Shown here: positions 25,086-33,302 of the stretch, piece by piece
Layout of the letters: each line of letters begins with the position of its first letter
Position numbering within the stretch: the first letter of the stretch is position 1
NCBI RefSeq assembly: GCF_049445795.1
Contig: NZ_JBMSDT010000011.1
Coordinates: 62,001 to 126,000, forward strand
DNA length: 64,000 nucleotides
Origin: Larkinella sp049445795
GTDB taxonomy: Bacteria > Bacteroidota > Bacteroidia > Cytophagales > Spirosomataceae
Direction: 5' to 3'
Program-made: the position numbers and the translations under genes
The notes under the pieces: generated by a model
What the model saw: the letters and a program-made list of their open reading frames with translations, nothing else
Database searches by the model: none
What the model was told of the DNA's origin: nothing

Positions 25086-26084
25086 ATGAAACGCCGGACT
25101 TTCCTGAAAGCATCCGTAGCCGCCGGTTTCGCCGGGGCTTTCCGACCCAAACCCATCTGCCACACGGTGACAGGCCCCATTCGGGCGTCGGACCTTGGCC
25201 TGACGCTGATTCATGAGCATTTGCTGGTGGACTTCATCGGCGCGGATCAGATACGGCCTGACCGCTGGAATCGCCCGGAGGTGGTCGCCAAAATGCTGCC
25301 GTACCTGCAACGATTGCGTCAACTGGGCGTCCGGTCGCTGTTGGATTGTACGCCCGCTTATCTGGGTCGCGATCCGCTATTACTGAAGGAGTTATCCGAA
25401 AAATCCGGCGTTCGGATTGTGACCAACACCGGTTATTACGGCGCTTCGAACGATAAATACCTACCTGCCCACGCCCGAACCGAAACCGCCGATCAACTGG
25501 CCGACCGCTGGGTGACCGAGTTTGAGCAGGGCATTGATGAAACCGGTATTCGTCCGGGTTTCCTGAAAATTGGGGTCAACCCCGGCCCGTTGTCAGAACT
25601 GCACCAGAAGCTCATTACGGCGGCTGCCCGCACGCACAAACGCACCGGCCTGACGATTTGCTCGCATACCGGCCCCTACGTTCCGGCTTTTGAACAGATA
25701 GCGATTTTGAAACAGGAGGGCGTCGATCCGTCGGCTTTTGTCTGGGTACACGCGCAGGGACAGAACATGGTGCACTACGCCCGCGCGATTCGGGAAGGTG
25801 CCTGGGTGAGTCTGGACGGGCTGGACGGCAACAACGTCAGCCAGTATGCGGAAAACCTGCTGTTGCTGAAAGAAAACCGCCTTTTGCACCGCACGTTGTT
25901 ATCACACGACGCGGGTTGGTATGATCCGGGCCAGCCCGGAGGTGGCCCGATTGGTCGGGATTACACAGTGTTGTTCACCCAACTCATGCCCGAACTAAAC
26001 CGTCGGGGCTTCACGAAAAAAGACTGGAAGCAGATTTTGGTAGAAAACCCGGTTGAAGCGTTTTCATGTACCCACGGACTTTAG
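25086..26084 (+). CDS. phosphotriesterase-family amidohydrolase, exported
   Basis: A 332-residue protein. The twin-arginine-like leader MKRRTFLKASVAAGFAGAF precedes a phosphotriesterase-type TIM barrel: HEHL (first HxH), FLKIGV (bridging carbamylated Lys), ICSHTG and WVHAQG (His ligands), LSHDAGW (Asp). Lactonase or esterase activity is common in this family. ATG 25086 is preferred over the TTG three codons earlier. The final residues CTHGL and the TAG stop are encoded by family A repeat copy 3, so the natural C-terminus may have been replaced when the repeat inserted. Confidence 0.88.
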   Translation: MKRRTFLKASVAAGFAGAFRPKPICHTVTGPIRASDLGLTLIHEHLLVDFIGADQIRPDRWNRPEVVAKMLPYLQRLRQLGVRSLLDCTPAYLGRDPLLLKELSEKSGVRIVTNTGYYGASNDKYLPAHARTETADQLADRWVTEFEQGIDETGIRPGFLKIGVNPGPLSELHQKLITAAARTHKRTGLTICSHTGPYVPAFEQIAILKQEGVDPSAFVWVHAQGQNMVHYARAIREGAWVSLDGLDGNNVSQYAENLLLLKENRLLHRTLLSHDAGWYDPGQPGGGPIGRDYTVLFTQLMPELNRRGFTKKDWKQILVENPVEAFSCTHGL

Positions 26085-26164
26085 TCCGTGTGAGCTTCTA
26101 TGATCCAGTAGTTAATATCAACTTAAGGGTTGTCTAGCTCACACGGACTAAAGTCCGTGGGTAC
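26068..26164. repeat. palindromic repeat pair, family A copy 3
   Basis: Two perfect inverted arms (outer GTACCCACGGACTTTAGTCC, ending GTGTGAGCT) around about 41 bases. The left arm overlaps the last codons and stop of the phosphotriesterase-like gene; the right arm ends two bases before the dnaX stop codon. Confidence 0.93.
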
Positions 26165-26165
26165 G

Positions 26166-28010
26166 TTAATAATCCACGTCCAGGCCCAAGGTTCGTTTTA
26201 ACTCCAAAAGCGCCGGGTTTTTTTCGGCCAGGTAATTGAATCGATCCTGGGGCGTGTAGATCATCCGGCGGGTTTCCTGGGCGGCAATGGTATGCGTGAG
26301 TTGAATCTGGCTGTTGCGCAGTTCCTGCCGGAGATAGGTGAGCAAGTCTTGGCGCAGGTCGTTCAGCAGGTCAGCTTGTAATGAATTATCGAGCGTAAGA
26401 TGGATGGTTGTCCCGTCGAGCACAAATTCCCGATTGAGCATGACCTGCTCGGTTTGAGAACCGCCCTGCTGGTCGCGTAGTCGGGTAAAGGTCTGCCAGG
26501 CGGCTTTTAACTGCTCAAAGATGAACGGTTTATCGACCCGGGGAGCTTCCAGAACGGCCGTTACCACTTCCTGCACCGGGGCCGCAACGGGCCGGGCTGT
26601 CGGCACCAGGTTGGCCGTCGTTTTCAACCGGCTGCTGACCGGTTTCGGAATCTCGACCACGATAGCAGGGCGTTCCGGAACGGTTTTGACTGCGGCTCCG
26701 TTGCCGTTCCCATTCGGCCGGGCATGGTACCCATTGGCCGGTTCGCTCGTGTGCGAGGGCAGGGCTACGGGTTCAGGTCGGGTGTCTGCAGGATCAGACC
26801 CGGCTGGGCTGTCCTTTTTTTTTTCAACCCGCTCGGTTTCCCGGGCGATTTTCGGATCGGCACCACCGGCTGAAACCGGCAGTGCAGAAAGGTCGAGCAC
26901 ATGGGGCAAGTTAGCCAGTTTCATCAGGCAGACTTCCACATGCAGCCGCTGATTTTTAGCAGATTTGTAGTTCAGATCGCACTGTGCCCCGACGCTGAGC
27001 GCCGAAAGCAGAAAACTCAACGGAGCTTCGGCGGCCTGGTGCAGGTATTTCTGCTGAACACTGTCGGTAACTTGTAGTAAAGTCACCGTTGCCGCATCCT
27101 TGCAAACCAGCAGATTCCGGAAATGCTCGTTCAGACCGACGATAAACTGGTGACCGTCGAAGCCTTTGCGCAGAATTTCGTCGAACAGCAACAGGCTTTG
27201 GGGCAGATTAGCGGCCAGCAGCAGGTCGGTCAGCCGGAAATAATAGTCGTAATCGAGAATGTGCAGGTTATCGAGCACCTCCTTATACCGCAGCGCCCGG
27301 TCTTCCGAAAAGGTCACGTTCAGGTCGAACATCGAGAGGGCATCCCGCAACCCCCCGTCGGCCTTCTGGGCAATCAGTTCAAGGGCTTCGTATTCAGCCT
27401 GAATACTTTCCTTTTGGGCAATATTGGCCAGGTGATTGGCGATGTCGCGCGGCTGAATTCGGTTGAAGTCGAACAACTGACAGCGCGACAGGATCGTCGG
27501 TAAAATTTTATGTTTCTCCGTGGTCGCCAGAATAAAAATAGCGTAGGAGGGCGGTTCTTCCAGTGTTTTCAGGAACGCATTGAACGCGGCCTGCGACAGC
27601 ATGTGAACCTCATCAATGATATAAATCTTATATTTTCCGGACTGGGGTGGATACCGCACCTGGTCGATCAGGTTTCGGATGTCTTCGACCGAGTTGTTGG
27701 AAGCCGCGTCGAGTTCATGAATATTGAACGAGGCATTCTGATTAAAACTCACGCAGGATTCACACTGGTCGCAAGGTTCGACGGCATCAGCAGACTTGAC
27801 CTTACTGAGGTTCTGACAGTTGATGGTTTTGGCCAGAATCCGGGCACAGGTTGTTTTGCCAACCCCCCGTGGCCCGCAAAACAGAAACGCCTGCGCCAAG
27901 TGATTGGTTAAAATCGCATTCTTAAGCGTGGTGGTAATATGAGCCTGCCCGACGACCGTATCGAAGGTTGCCGGACGGTATTTTCGGGCTGAGACAACGA
28001 AGTTATCCAT
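26166..28010 (-). CDS. dnaX: DNA polymerase III subunits gamma/tau
   Basis: A 614-residue clamp-loader ATPase. Walker A GPRGVGKTTCAR (about 46-57), a zinc module C...CDQCESC (about 65-86), Walker B IIDEVHML (about 131-138) and the sensor TILSRCQLF (about 172-180) are all present; domain III ends near residue 380 and is followed by a variable linker and the tau-specific C-terminus. At codons 396-399 (Glu-Lys-Lys-Lys) there is an uninterrupted run of ten A at 26824-26815. A shift to the -1 frame there meets a TGA within seven codons, which would give a gamma-like product of about 405 residues. A -7-type box lies 55 bases upstream of the ATG. Confidence 0.96.
   Translation of the reverse strand: MDNFVVSARKYRPATFDTVVGQAHITTTLKNAILTNHLAQAFLFCGPRGVGKTTCARILAKTINCQNLSKVKSADAVEPCDQCESCVSFNQNASFNIHELDAASNNSVEDIRNLIDQVRYPPQSGKYKIYIIDEVHMLSQAAFNAFLKTLEEPPSYAIFILATTEKHKILPTILSRCQLFDFNRIQPRDIANHLANIAQKESIQAEYEALELIAQKADGGLRDALSMFDLNVTFSEDRALRYKEVLDNLHILDYDYYFRLTDLLLAANLPQSLLLFDEILRKGFDGHQFIVGLNEHFRNLLVCKDAATVTLLQVTDSVQQKYLHQAAEAPLSFLLSALSVGAQCDLNYKSAKNQRLHVEVCLMKLANLPHVLDLSALPVSAGGADPKIARETERVEKKKDSPAGSDPADTRPEPVALPSHTSEPANGYHARPNGNGNGAAVKTVPERPAIVVEIPKPVSSRLKTTANLVPTARPVAAPVQEVVTAVLEAPRVDKPFIFEQLKAAWQTFTRLRDQQGGSQTEQVMLNREFVLDGTTIHLTLDNSLQADLLNDLRQDLLTYLRQELRNSQIQLTHTIAAQETRRMIYTPQDRFNYLAEKNPALLELKRTLGLDVDY
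26815..26824 (-). promoter_or_regulatory. A10 slippery run in dnaX, candidate programmed slippage site
   Basis: Ten consecutive A on the coding strand, in the linker after clamp-loader domain III. One extra A (or -1 slippage) continues as Gly-Gln-Pro-Ser-Arg-Val-stop; one fewer A (or +1) reaches TAG after about 17 codons. Thermus thermophilus and E. coli dnaX use comparable A-rich runs to make gamma. Confidence 0.65.
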
Positions 28011-28064
28011 GTCGGCAAGTTAGCCAAAAAAACCGTGCGCCGGTGCGTTTGAAAAGCTGTTGGG

Positions 28065-28072
28065 CAAAATTA
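28065..28072 (-). promoter_or_regulatory. Bacteroidota -7 box upstream of dnaX
   Basis: Minus strand TAATTTTG, an exact TAnnTTTG match in the 75-base gap in front of dnaX. Confidence 0.5.
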
Positions 28073-28085
28073 AAATCCCCTTTAC

Positions 28086-28682
28086 TTAGGTCGGTTGATG
28101 GAAGTTTTGTACGGCTTTTCCGAAGCAAAGTATTGATAATGAGAGGGTATAATGGTAGAAATCAATCGGTGAAATCGGCAAACTCTTGGATTGCCCCAGC
28201 CGGGTTGCCAACGCCAGGATCATGACGGCCAGCACAATCCAGGAAGCCCGGGGATCCCGGCGCATGACGCCCAAAAAAGCGATGAGCAGGACGATGACCA
28301 TGCCCATCGATGGCACCACCGCCCGGAACCCACCAATAGTTGGATTCAGCAATAAAAGCAGAAAAAGCCCCAGCCCGAGCGTAATGGTAATGATGAAGCT
28401 GCTCTGCCTGATTCGTTGCTTCAGAATGACGCCCCAGACGCCGACAATGACGCAAACCACGCCCAGACTCCCCGCCAGCGTTTCCAGCGAATGGTGCAAC
28501 GCAGCCACACCTTCGATGCCTGCAAACAGCAGAATACCGACCAGGGCTGTCATCGAGATCGTAATCAGAAAAAGTCCCCACAAAATCCGGTTGTACCAGC
28601 TTAATCCCTGAAAGTAGCGCCAAAAGACCCAGATACCCGTGAAAGCCAGGACGGCTTCCGATACCATGTTCGATATGTTCAT
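28086..28682 (-). CDS. polytopic membrane protein of unknown function
   Basis: A 198-residue protein consisting almost wholly of about six or seven hydrophobic helices joined by short basic loops (KQRIRQ, MRRDPRA). It contains a conserved-looking histidine pair ALHHSLETLAG in the third segment and DFYHYTLSLS near the end. No family can be named with confidence; some resemblance to small Bacteroidota DUF6962-like membrane proteins is only an impression. Confidence 0.65.
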   Translation of the reverse strand: MNISNMVSEAVLAFTGIWVFWRYFQGLSWYNRILWGLFLITISMTALVGILLFAGIEGVAALHHSLETLAGSLGVVCVIVGVWGVILKQRIRQSSFIITITLGLGLFLLLLLNPTIGGFRAVVPSMGMVIVLLIAFLGVMRRDPRASWIVLAVMILALATRLGQSKSLPISPIDFYHYTLSLSILCFGKAVQNFHQPT

Positions 28683-28720
28683 GCTGGAAATAACAATTTT
28701 TCGAAGAAAAAGACAAAGGG

Positions 28721-28799
28721 AGTTAAGAGTGAAGAGTTAAGAATTAAGAGTTAAAACCGCGCCAGCCAACTCTTAATTCTTAACTCTTCACTCTTAACT
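28721..28799. repeat. perfect 32-bp AT-rich inverted repeat (TTAAGAGTT type)
   Basis: Arms 28721-28752 and 28768-28799 are exact reverse complements, built from TTAAGAGT/TTAAGAATTAAGAG units, with a 15-base GC-rich centre. It lies directly before the sucD promoter. Confidence 0.92.
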
Positions 28800-28821
28800 T
28801 TTTTCTTTTCCCATTTCGCTC

Positions 28822-28829
28822 TACTTTTG
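28822..28829 (+). promoter_or_regulatory. Bacteroidota -7 box for sucD
   Basis: TACTTTTG, an exact TAnnTTTG match, 54 bases before the sucD start codon. Confidence 0.55.
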
Positions 28830-28883
28830 CGCCAGTTCCAAAAGCTTATACCTTCACACGCATAGCATAGCTTTCCATTCATC

Positions 28884-29762
28884 ATGAGCGTATTAGTTAA
28901 CAAGAATTCCAAAGTTATCGTACAGGGTTTTACAGGCTCTGAAGGGTCCTTTCATGCTCAGCAGATGATCGAGTATGGCACGAACGTCGTTGGCGGAGTT
29001 ACGCCGGGCAAAGGCGGCCAAACCCACCTCGATCGGCCTGTGTTCAACACCGTGAAGGAAGCTGTCGAAAAAGCCGGGGCTGATGTTTCGATTATTTTCG
29101 TGCCGCCCGCTTTTGCCGCTGACGCCATCATGGAAGCCGCCGATGCAGGGATCAAGGTGATTATCTGCATCACGGAAGGTATTCCGACCAAAGATATGAT
29201 GGTAGCGAAAGCCTACCTGCAGGATAAGGAGGTTCGGCTGATCGGCCCGAACTGCCCCGGTGTGATGACGGCGGAAGAATGTAAGGTTGGCATCATGCCC
29301 GGTTTCATTTTCAAGAAAGGCACCATCGGCATCGTTTCCAAGTCCGGTACGCTGACGTACGAAGCCGTTGATCAGCTTTCGAAAGTAGGCCTGGGCCAGA
29401 CGACGGCCATCGGAATCGGGGGCGACCCGATCATCGGCACAACGACCAAAGAAGCTGTTGAATTGCTGATGAACGATCCCGAAACGGAGGGCATCGTGAT
29501 GATCGGTGAAATCGGTGGGGGCATGGAAGCCGAAGCCGCCCGCTGGATCAAAGCCGACGGCAACCGCAAACCGGTTGTTGGGTTCATCGCCGGACAAACC
29601 GCGCCGAAAGGTCGCCGGATGGGCCACGCCGGAGCCATCATCGGGGGCGCCGACGACACCGCAGCCGCCAAAATGCGGATCATGTCCGAATGCGGTATTC
29701 ACGTCGTCGAGTCGCCCGCGAACATTGGCGAGACGATGCTTAAGGCGCTGGGAAAGAATTAG
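28884..29762 (+). CDS. sucD: succinate-CoA ligase, alpha subunit
   Basis: A 292-residue TCA-cycle subunit that binds CoA and carries the phosphohistidine. The CoA-binding fold begins VQGFTGSEGSFHAQQM; GPNCPGVM and SKSGTLTYEAVDQLS are conserved; the active-site histidine lies in GRRMGHAGAIIGG (about residue 250). The beta subunit sucC is not adjacent, as is usual in Bacteroidota. Confidence 0.97.
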   Translation: MSVLVNKNSKVIVQGFTGSEGSFHAQQMIEYGTNVVGGVTPGKGGQTHLDRPVFNTVKEAVEKAGADVSIIFVPPAFAADAIMEAADAGIKVIICITEGIPTKDMMVAKAYLQDKEVRLIGPNCPGVMTAEECKVGIMPGFIFKKGTIGIVSKSGTLTYEAVDQLSKVGLGQTTAIGIGGDPIIGTTTKEAVELLMNDPETEGIVMIGEIGGGMEAEAARWIKADGNRKPVVGFIAGQTAPKGRRMGHAGAIIGGADDTAAAKMRIMSECGIHVVESPANIGETMLKALGKN

Positions 29763-29763
29763 A

Positions 29764-29847
29764 TAGTTAAGAGTTAAGAATTAAGAATTAAGAGTTGCTC
29801 CGCAGTAGAATGCGTCAGCCAACCCTTAACTCTTAACTCTTAACTCA
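29764..29847. repeat. AT-rich inverted repeat (TTAAGAGTT type) after sucD
   Basis: Arms made of GTTAAGAGTTAAGAATTAAG-like units and their complements, slightly imperfect, around a centre containing GCTCCGCAG...TGCGTCAGCC. The same arm vocabulary occurs at 28721-28799, but the copies are not identical. Confidence 0.75.
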
Positions 29848-29860
29848 TAATTCCAAAAGG

Positions 29861-31015
29861 GTGCGGTTTTGTTTGCTTGTGTCCATACTGTTGTTGTGGG
29901 CCGTTGGAAGTTGGGCGCAGGGAGTCGGGCCGAATCAGCAGTTTTTTCCCGTCCACGACTTCCGCAACGACTGGCTGGTTTACGACCAGGCCTACAAATC
30001 TTATGTGCCTTTTATCGACGAACAGCACGCCCTGGTCCCCTCCGTCAGTTTTTTTCTGGACATCGAGAGTAACCGCCGATATAACTTATTGATTTCTACG
30101 CAACAGGACGGTTTTTTGTTTATTGACGCAGCCCTCAAAAGTAAACTGAATGCCAGCGAGTGGCTGGTCATCAACCTGGACAGTTTGTATCGCGTCTACC
30201 GCAAACCGGAGTTGTTTGTGACGCTGTACGGAAGCCCCGGCGTCGATGATAAGCAGGTTTTTATCGGGCATCGGCGCTCAGCCGCCCAAAAAGACGTGGC
30301 CACGACAAATACTCGTCTGAGCATTTTACCTCGTCGTTTGTCGGTTTATACCAACTTCTTCACGCTGAGTTTGTTGTTCATCGTCGCCGTCAATGCCTAC
30401 CTGTTCAACTTTCACCACCGGGCCTTCCTGCGGTTTTTCAATCTGGCCGATCTGCTCGCCATTACCGTGCGCGACGAATTGTTTCTGGTGACGCGTCCCC
30501 TGAGCCGGACAAACCTGCTTTTTGTCATGAATTTGAGTTTCATGACGGCTTATCTGTACCTGATTATTCAGAGTAAAAATATCGATCTGTTTCTGTCGCG
30601 GGCTTTGCTGCTGCGGGGGCAAAGTTTGTGGGATCTGACGCTCACTTTCTTTGAATTGAGCGGACTGGCGTTCCTGCTGATGCTGGCAAAGTACCTTTTT
30701 GTTGTCGCGATCGGCAGTTTATACCGGCTTGAAGAAATTGTTAACCTGCACTTTTTCAAAGTGCTGCAATCGTCGTTGATTTTTTTTACGGTCGGCACGG
30801 TCACGGTCGCTACCATTGCGGCCAATACGCCCACAGTTGGTTCGTGGCCCAGTCTGTGGCTGATCATCCCCTTTGTGGGTTTCTACGTTGTGCGGCTAGG
30901 CTTGTTGTATGTCGTCATTGCGAACAAAGCGGTTGTCAAAAATCTCTATTTATTTTCGTACCTTTGCATCGTTGAATTGATACCATTAACCATTGGGGTG
31001 CGGTTCGCTCTGTAG
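29861..31015 (+). CDS. DUF4271 membrane protein
   Basis: A 384-residue protein: signal peptide (ending GSWAQ), a periplasmic part of about 140 residues, then about six to seven hydrophobic helices forming the DUF4271 region (from NFFTLSLLFIVAVNAYLF to the C-terminus). In Bacteroidota this family lies directly before hemD, as here, but its function is not known. The start is GTG at 29861, which directly follows a weak AAAAGG; no better ATG is in frame. Confidence 0.82.
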   Translation: MRFCLLVSILLLWAVGSWAQGVGPNQQFFPVHDFRNDWLVYDQAYKSYVPFIDEQHALVPSVSFFLDIESNRRYNLLISTQQDGFLFIDAALKSKLNASEWLVINLDSLYRVYRKPELFVTLYGSPGVDDKQVFIGHRRSAAQKDVATTNTRLSILPRRLSVYTNFFTLSLLFIVAVNAYLFNFHHRAFLRFFNLADLLAITVRDELFLVTRPLSRTNLLFVMNLSFMTAYLYLIIQSKNIDLFLSRALLLRGQSLWDLTLTFFELSGLAFLLMLAKYLFVVAIGSLYRLEEIVNLHFFKVLQSSLIFFTVGTVTVATIAANTPTVGSWPSLWLIIPFVGFYVVRLGLLYVVIANKAVVKNLYLFSYLCIVELIPLTIGVRFAL

Positions 31016-31054
31016 CCCTTGTGCCAGCTTTAAACACAAAACGCGAGGAATTCG

Positions 31055-31837
31055 ATGAGTGAGATTTCTGCGAAGAACGACCAGGAGCGGCTAACGAAAG
31101 TTGCCAGTATTTTAGTGACGCAAGCCCGCCCTGCCGATGCCAATTCACCTTATTTTGACATTGCAGACAAGTACAAACTGCAGATCGAGTTTCGCCCGTT
31201 CATTCAGATTCAGGGGGTGTCTTTCAAAGACTTTCGGAAGCAGAAAATCAACATCCTCGATCATACGGCGATCATTTTTACCAGTCGCAATGCCGTCGAT
31301 CACTTCTTCCGGATTTGCCAGGAGGCCCGGATGGAAATGCCCGCCGATATGAAGTACTTCTGCGTCACGGAGCAAACCGCCAATTACTTGCAGAAATACA
31401 TCGTCATCCGGAAGCGGAAAATTTTTACAGGCACCAAAACTGCTGCCGACCTGTTCGATCTGATTCGGAAGCACAAGAACGAAAAATTTCTGTTTCCCTG
31501 CTCCAACATCCGGGGCAACGACATTCCGGATTTCATGGATACCAGCGGCTTGCACCTGACCGAAGCTGTCATGTACGAAACCGTACCGACGGATCTGTCG
31601 GACCTGCCGGTCAACGCGTTCGACATCATTGCTTTTTTCAGCCCGTCGGGCGTCAACTCCCTGCTGCACAATTTTCCGGACTTCCAGCAAAACGGCATTC
31701 GAATGGCGGCTTTTGGCCCCACCACGGCGCGGGCTGTTACTGAAGCCGGGTTTATTCTCGATATTGAAGCACCTTTGCCCAACGCTCCTTCGATGGCGGG
31801 TGCGCTTGAGTTATACATTAAAAAAGCCAACAGCTAG
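31055..31837 (+). CDS. hemD: uroporphyrinogen-III synthase
   Basis: A 260-residue HemD-type protein of tetrapyrrole synthesis with the two-domain pattern: SILVTQARPADANSPYFDIADKYKLQIEFRPF, AIIFTSRNAVDHFF, FLFPCSNIRGNDIPDFM, FDIIAFFSPSGVNSLLHNF and the closing AAFGPTTARAVTEAGF. HemD sequences diverge strongly; these positions are the conserved ones. A purine-rich ribosome site (GAGGAA) precedes ATG 31055. It is followed by a strong terminator. Confidence 0.92.
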   Translation: MSEISAKNDQERLTKVASILVTQARPADANSPYFDIADKYKLQIEFRPFIQIQGVSFKDFRKQKINILDHTAIIFTSRNAVDHFFRICQEARMEMPADMKYFCVTEQTANYLQKYIVIRKRKIFTGTKTAADLFDLIRKHKNEKFLFPCSNIRGNDIPDFMDTSGLHLTEAVMYETVPTDLSDLPVNAFDIIAFFSPSGVNSLLHNFPDFQQNGIRMAAFGPTTARAVTEAGFILDIEAPLPNAPSMAGALELYIKKANS

Positions 31838-31860
31838 TAGCCCGGCCGATGCCTGAATGA

Positions 31861-31930
31861 GGTTGCGCGGTTTGAAGAAGAGAGCGAAGACGAGCCCCTG
31901 TTCTCCTTCAGACCGCGCAACCGCTGTTTT
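31861..31930 (+). terminator. long-stem terminator after hemD
   Basis: About 22 bp of stem (GGTTGCGCGGT... pairing with ...ACCGCGCAACC) followed by GCTGTTTTAAA. It separates the hemD operon from porP/sprF. Confidence 0.65.
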
Positions 31931-31951
31931 AAACCGTCCTTTTTCCACCAA

Positions 31952-31959
31952 TATTTTTG
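31952..31959 (+). promoter_or_regulatory. possible Bacteroidota -7 box for porP/sprF
   Basis: TATTTTTG, matching TAnnTTTG, 112 bases upstream of the porP/sprF start and just after the hemD terminator. It would give a long 5' leader. Confidence 0.4.
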
Positions 31960-32071
31960 GAAAATCTCCGTTTAATAGGTAACATGCTGCTTGGCGTGAC
32001 AACGAGCCGAACAATCGGTTTAACCGGTGGTTCGATTCAAGAAACTTACTGATAGATGATCTGATAGTTGT

Positions 32072-33040
32072 ATGATTCGTACGTTCTACGTTATCCTGGT
32101 AGGAATGGCCTGCTTACTCCCGGTTTCGGGGGTACAAGCGCAAGATCAGGACCCGCAATTCAGCATGTTTATGTTAAATCCGGTCTACTACAATCCGGCA
32201 GCGGTCGGGTCGGAAGGCGTAGCCCGGTTTCAGTTGGTCCACCGGACCCAGTATCTGGGGTATCAGGGTACGTTTGACGAAGGTGGGGCACCCAACACAC
32301 AGTTGTTCTCGTTCAACATGCCCCTGAATCAGATCCGGAGTGGCGTGGGCCTATACGCGGTTAACGAACGATTCGGTCCCCAGGGATTTCAGCGGGTACA
32401 ATTGGCTTATGCGGTCCGGTTGCCGATCAAGAAAGGAACGCTTTCCATCGGGGCTGAAGGCGGGCTCCACAACTGGTCGATCAATTACGACCGGCTGCGC
32501 CCCAACGAACCCGGCGATCCCCTGATTGCCAACGGGCGTGTCAACCAAACCCGGCCTGATCTGGGCGCTGGAATTGCCTACCAAACCGAGACGTACAATG
32601 TCGGTTTCAGCATGAAACACCTGACCCAGCCGGATTACGAATTAGGCAGCGAAGCAAACGGCAATTCCTTGTACCGAACGGCTTATTTAACGGCGGGTTA
32701 CCGGTATGCCTGGAATGATCTGATCGATATTTTACCGGCGGCCCTTTACAAGTTTAATACGAATGGAACGTACTCGTCGCTGGAGGTAAACGTGATGGGC
32801 ATGTATGACAAACGGCATTGGGTTGGGCTGGGGTATCGGCAGGGCGATGCGTTTACGTTGACAGGCGGAGTTAGCCTGCTGCGTAACAATGCGTTGCGAT
32901 TTGGTTATGCCTTCGATTTTGTGGTGGGTAATCAAGGGGCCAAGAGTCCCACTTCCCACGAATTGCTGCTGTCGTACTCACTTCCGGAACCACGTAGTGG
33001 TCGGAAACCGATCATCCGGACTCCTCGTTTCCGGTATTGA
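32072..33040 (+). CDS. porP: type IX secretion system membrane protein PorP/SprF
   Basis: A 322-residue outer-membrane protein: signal peptide ending VQAQ, then the family hallmark DPQFSMFMLNPVYYNPAAVGSEG, a beta-rich body and the AYDF-like ending LRFGYAFDFVVG. PorP/SprF proteins act with T9SS cargo and attachment on the outer membrane; several paralogues usually exist in one genome. This copy opens the gldKLMN block, the standard Bacteroidota order, with 262 bases between it and gldK. Confidence 0.92.
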   Translation: MIRTFYVILVGMACLLPVSGVQAQDQDPQFSMFMLNPVYYNPAAVGSEGVARFQLVHRTQYLGYQGTFDEGGAPNTQLFSFNMPLNQIRSGVGLYAVNERFGPQGFQRVQLAYAVRLPIKKGTLSIGAEGGLHNWSINYDRLRPNEPGDPLIANGRVNQTRPDLGAGIAYQTETYNVGFSMKHLTQPDYELGSEANGNSLYRTAYLTAGYRYAWNDLIDILPAALYKFNTNGTYSSLEVNVMGMYDKRHWVGLGYRQGDAFTLTGGVSLLRNNALRFGYAFDFVVGNQGAKSPTSHELLLSYSLPEPRSGRKPIIRTPRFRY

Positions 33041-33130
33041 TGAAAGCGCGAAACCGGCATCGACCCGTATTCGTTACCGGCTTCCAACTTATTGGCGTAA
33101 TTATTGTTAGGCTGTTTAGCGGCAAAGTAA

Positions 33131-33138
33131 TAATTTTG
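33131..33138 (+). promoter_or_regulatory. possible promoter for gldKLMN
   Basis: TAATTTTG, matching TAnnTTTG, in the 262-base AT-rich gap between porP/sprF and gldK. A TTG at 33104-33106 is slightly too far for ideal -33 spacing. Confidence 0.35.
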
Positions 33139-33302
33139 AAAATTAGTTGGACAGGTGATAAAACGGTTCGCATGAAAGTTTGCACTTTTCTGGAATAATA
33201 AATTGCATTTAATCAATTCAACTGTACGTATACAATAAAATGCTTTATTTTCGTTCTAAGACTGGTTTGCACGCGAAACAGATTTTAACGTACCATACAA
33301 CT

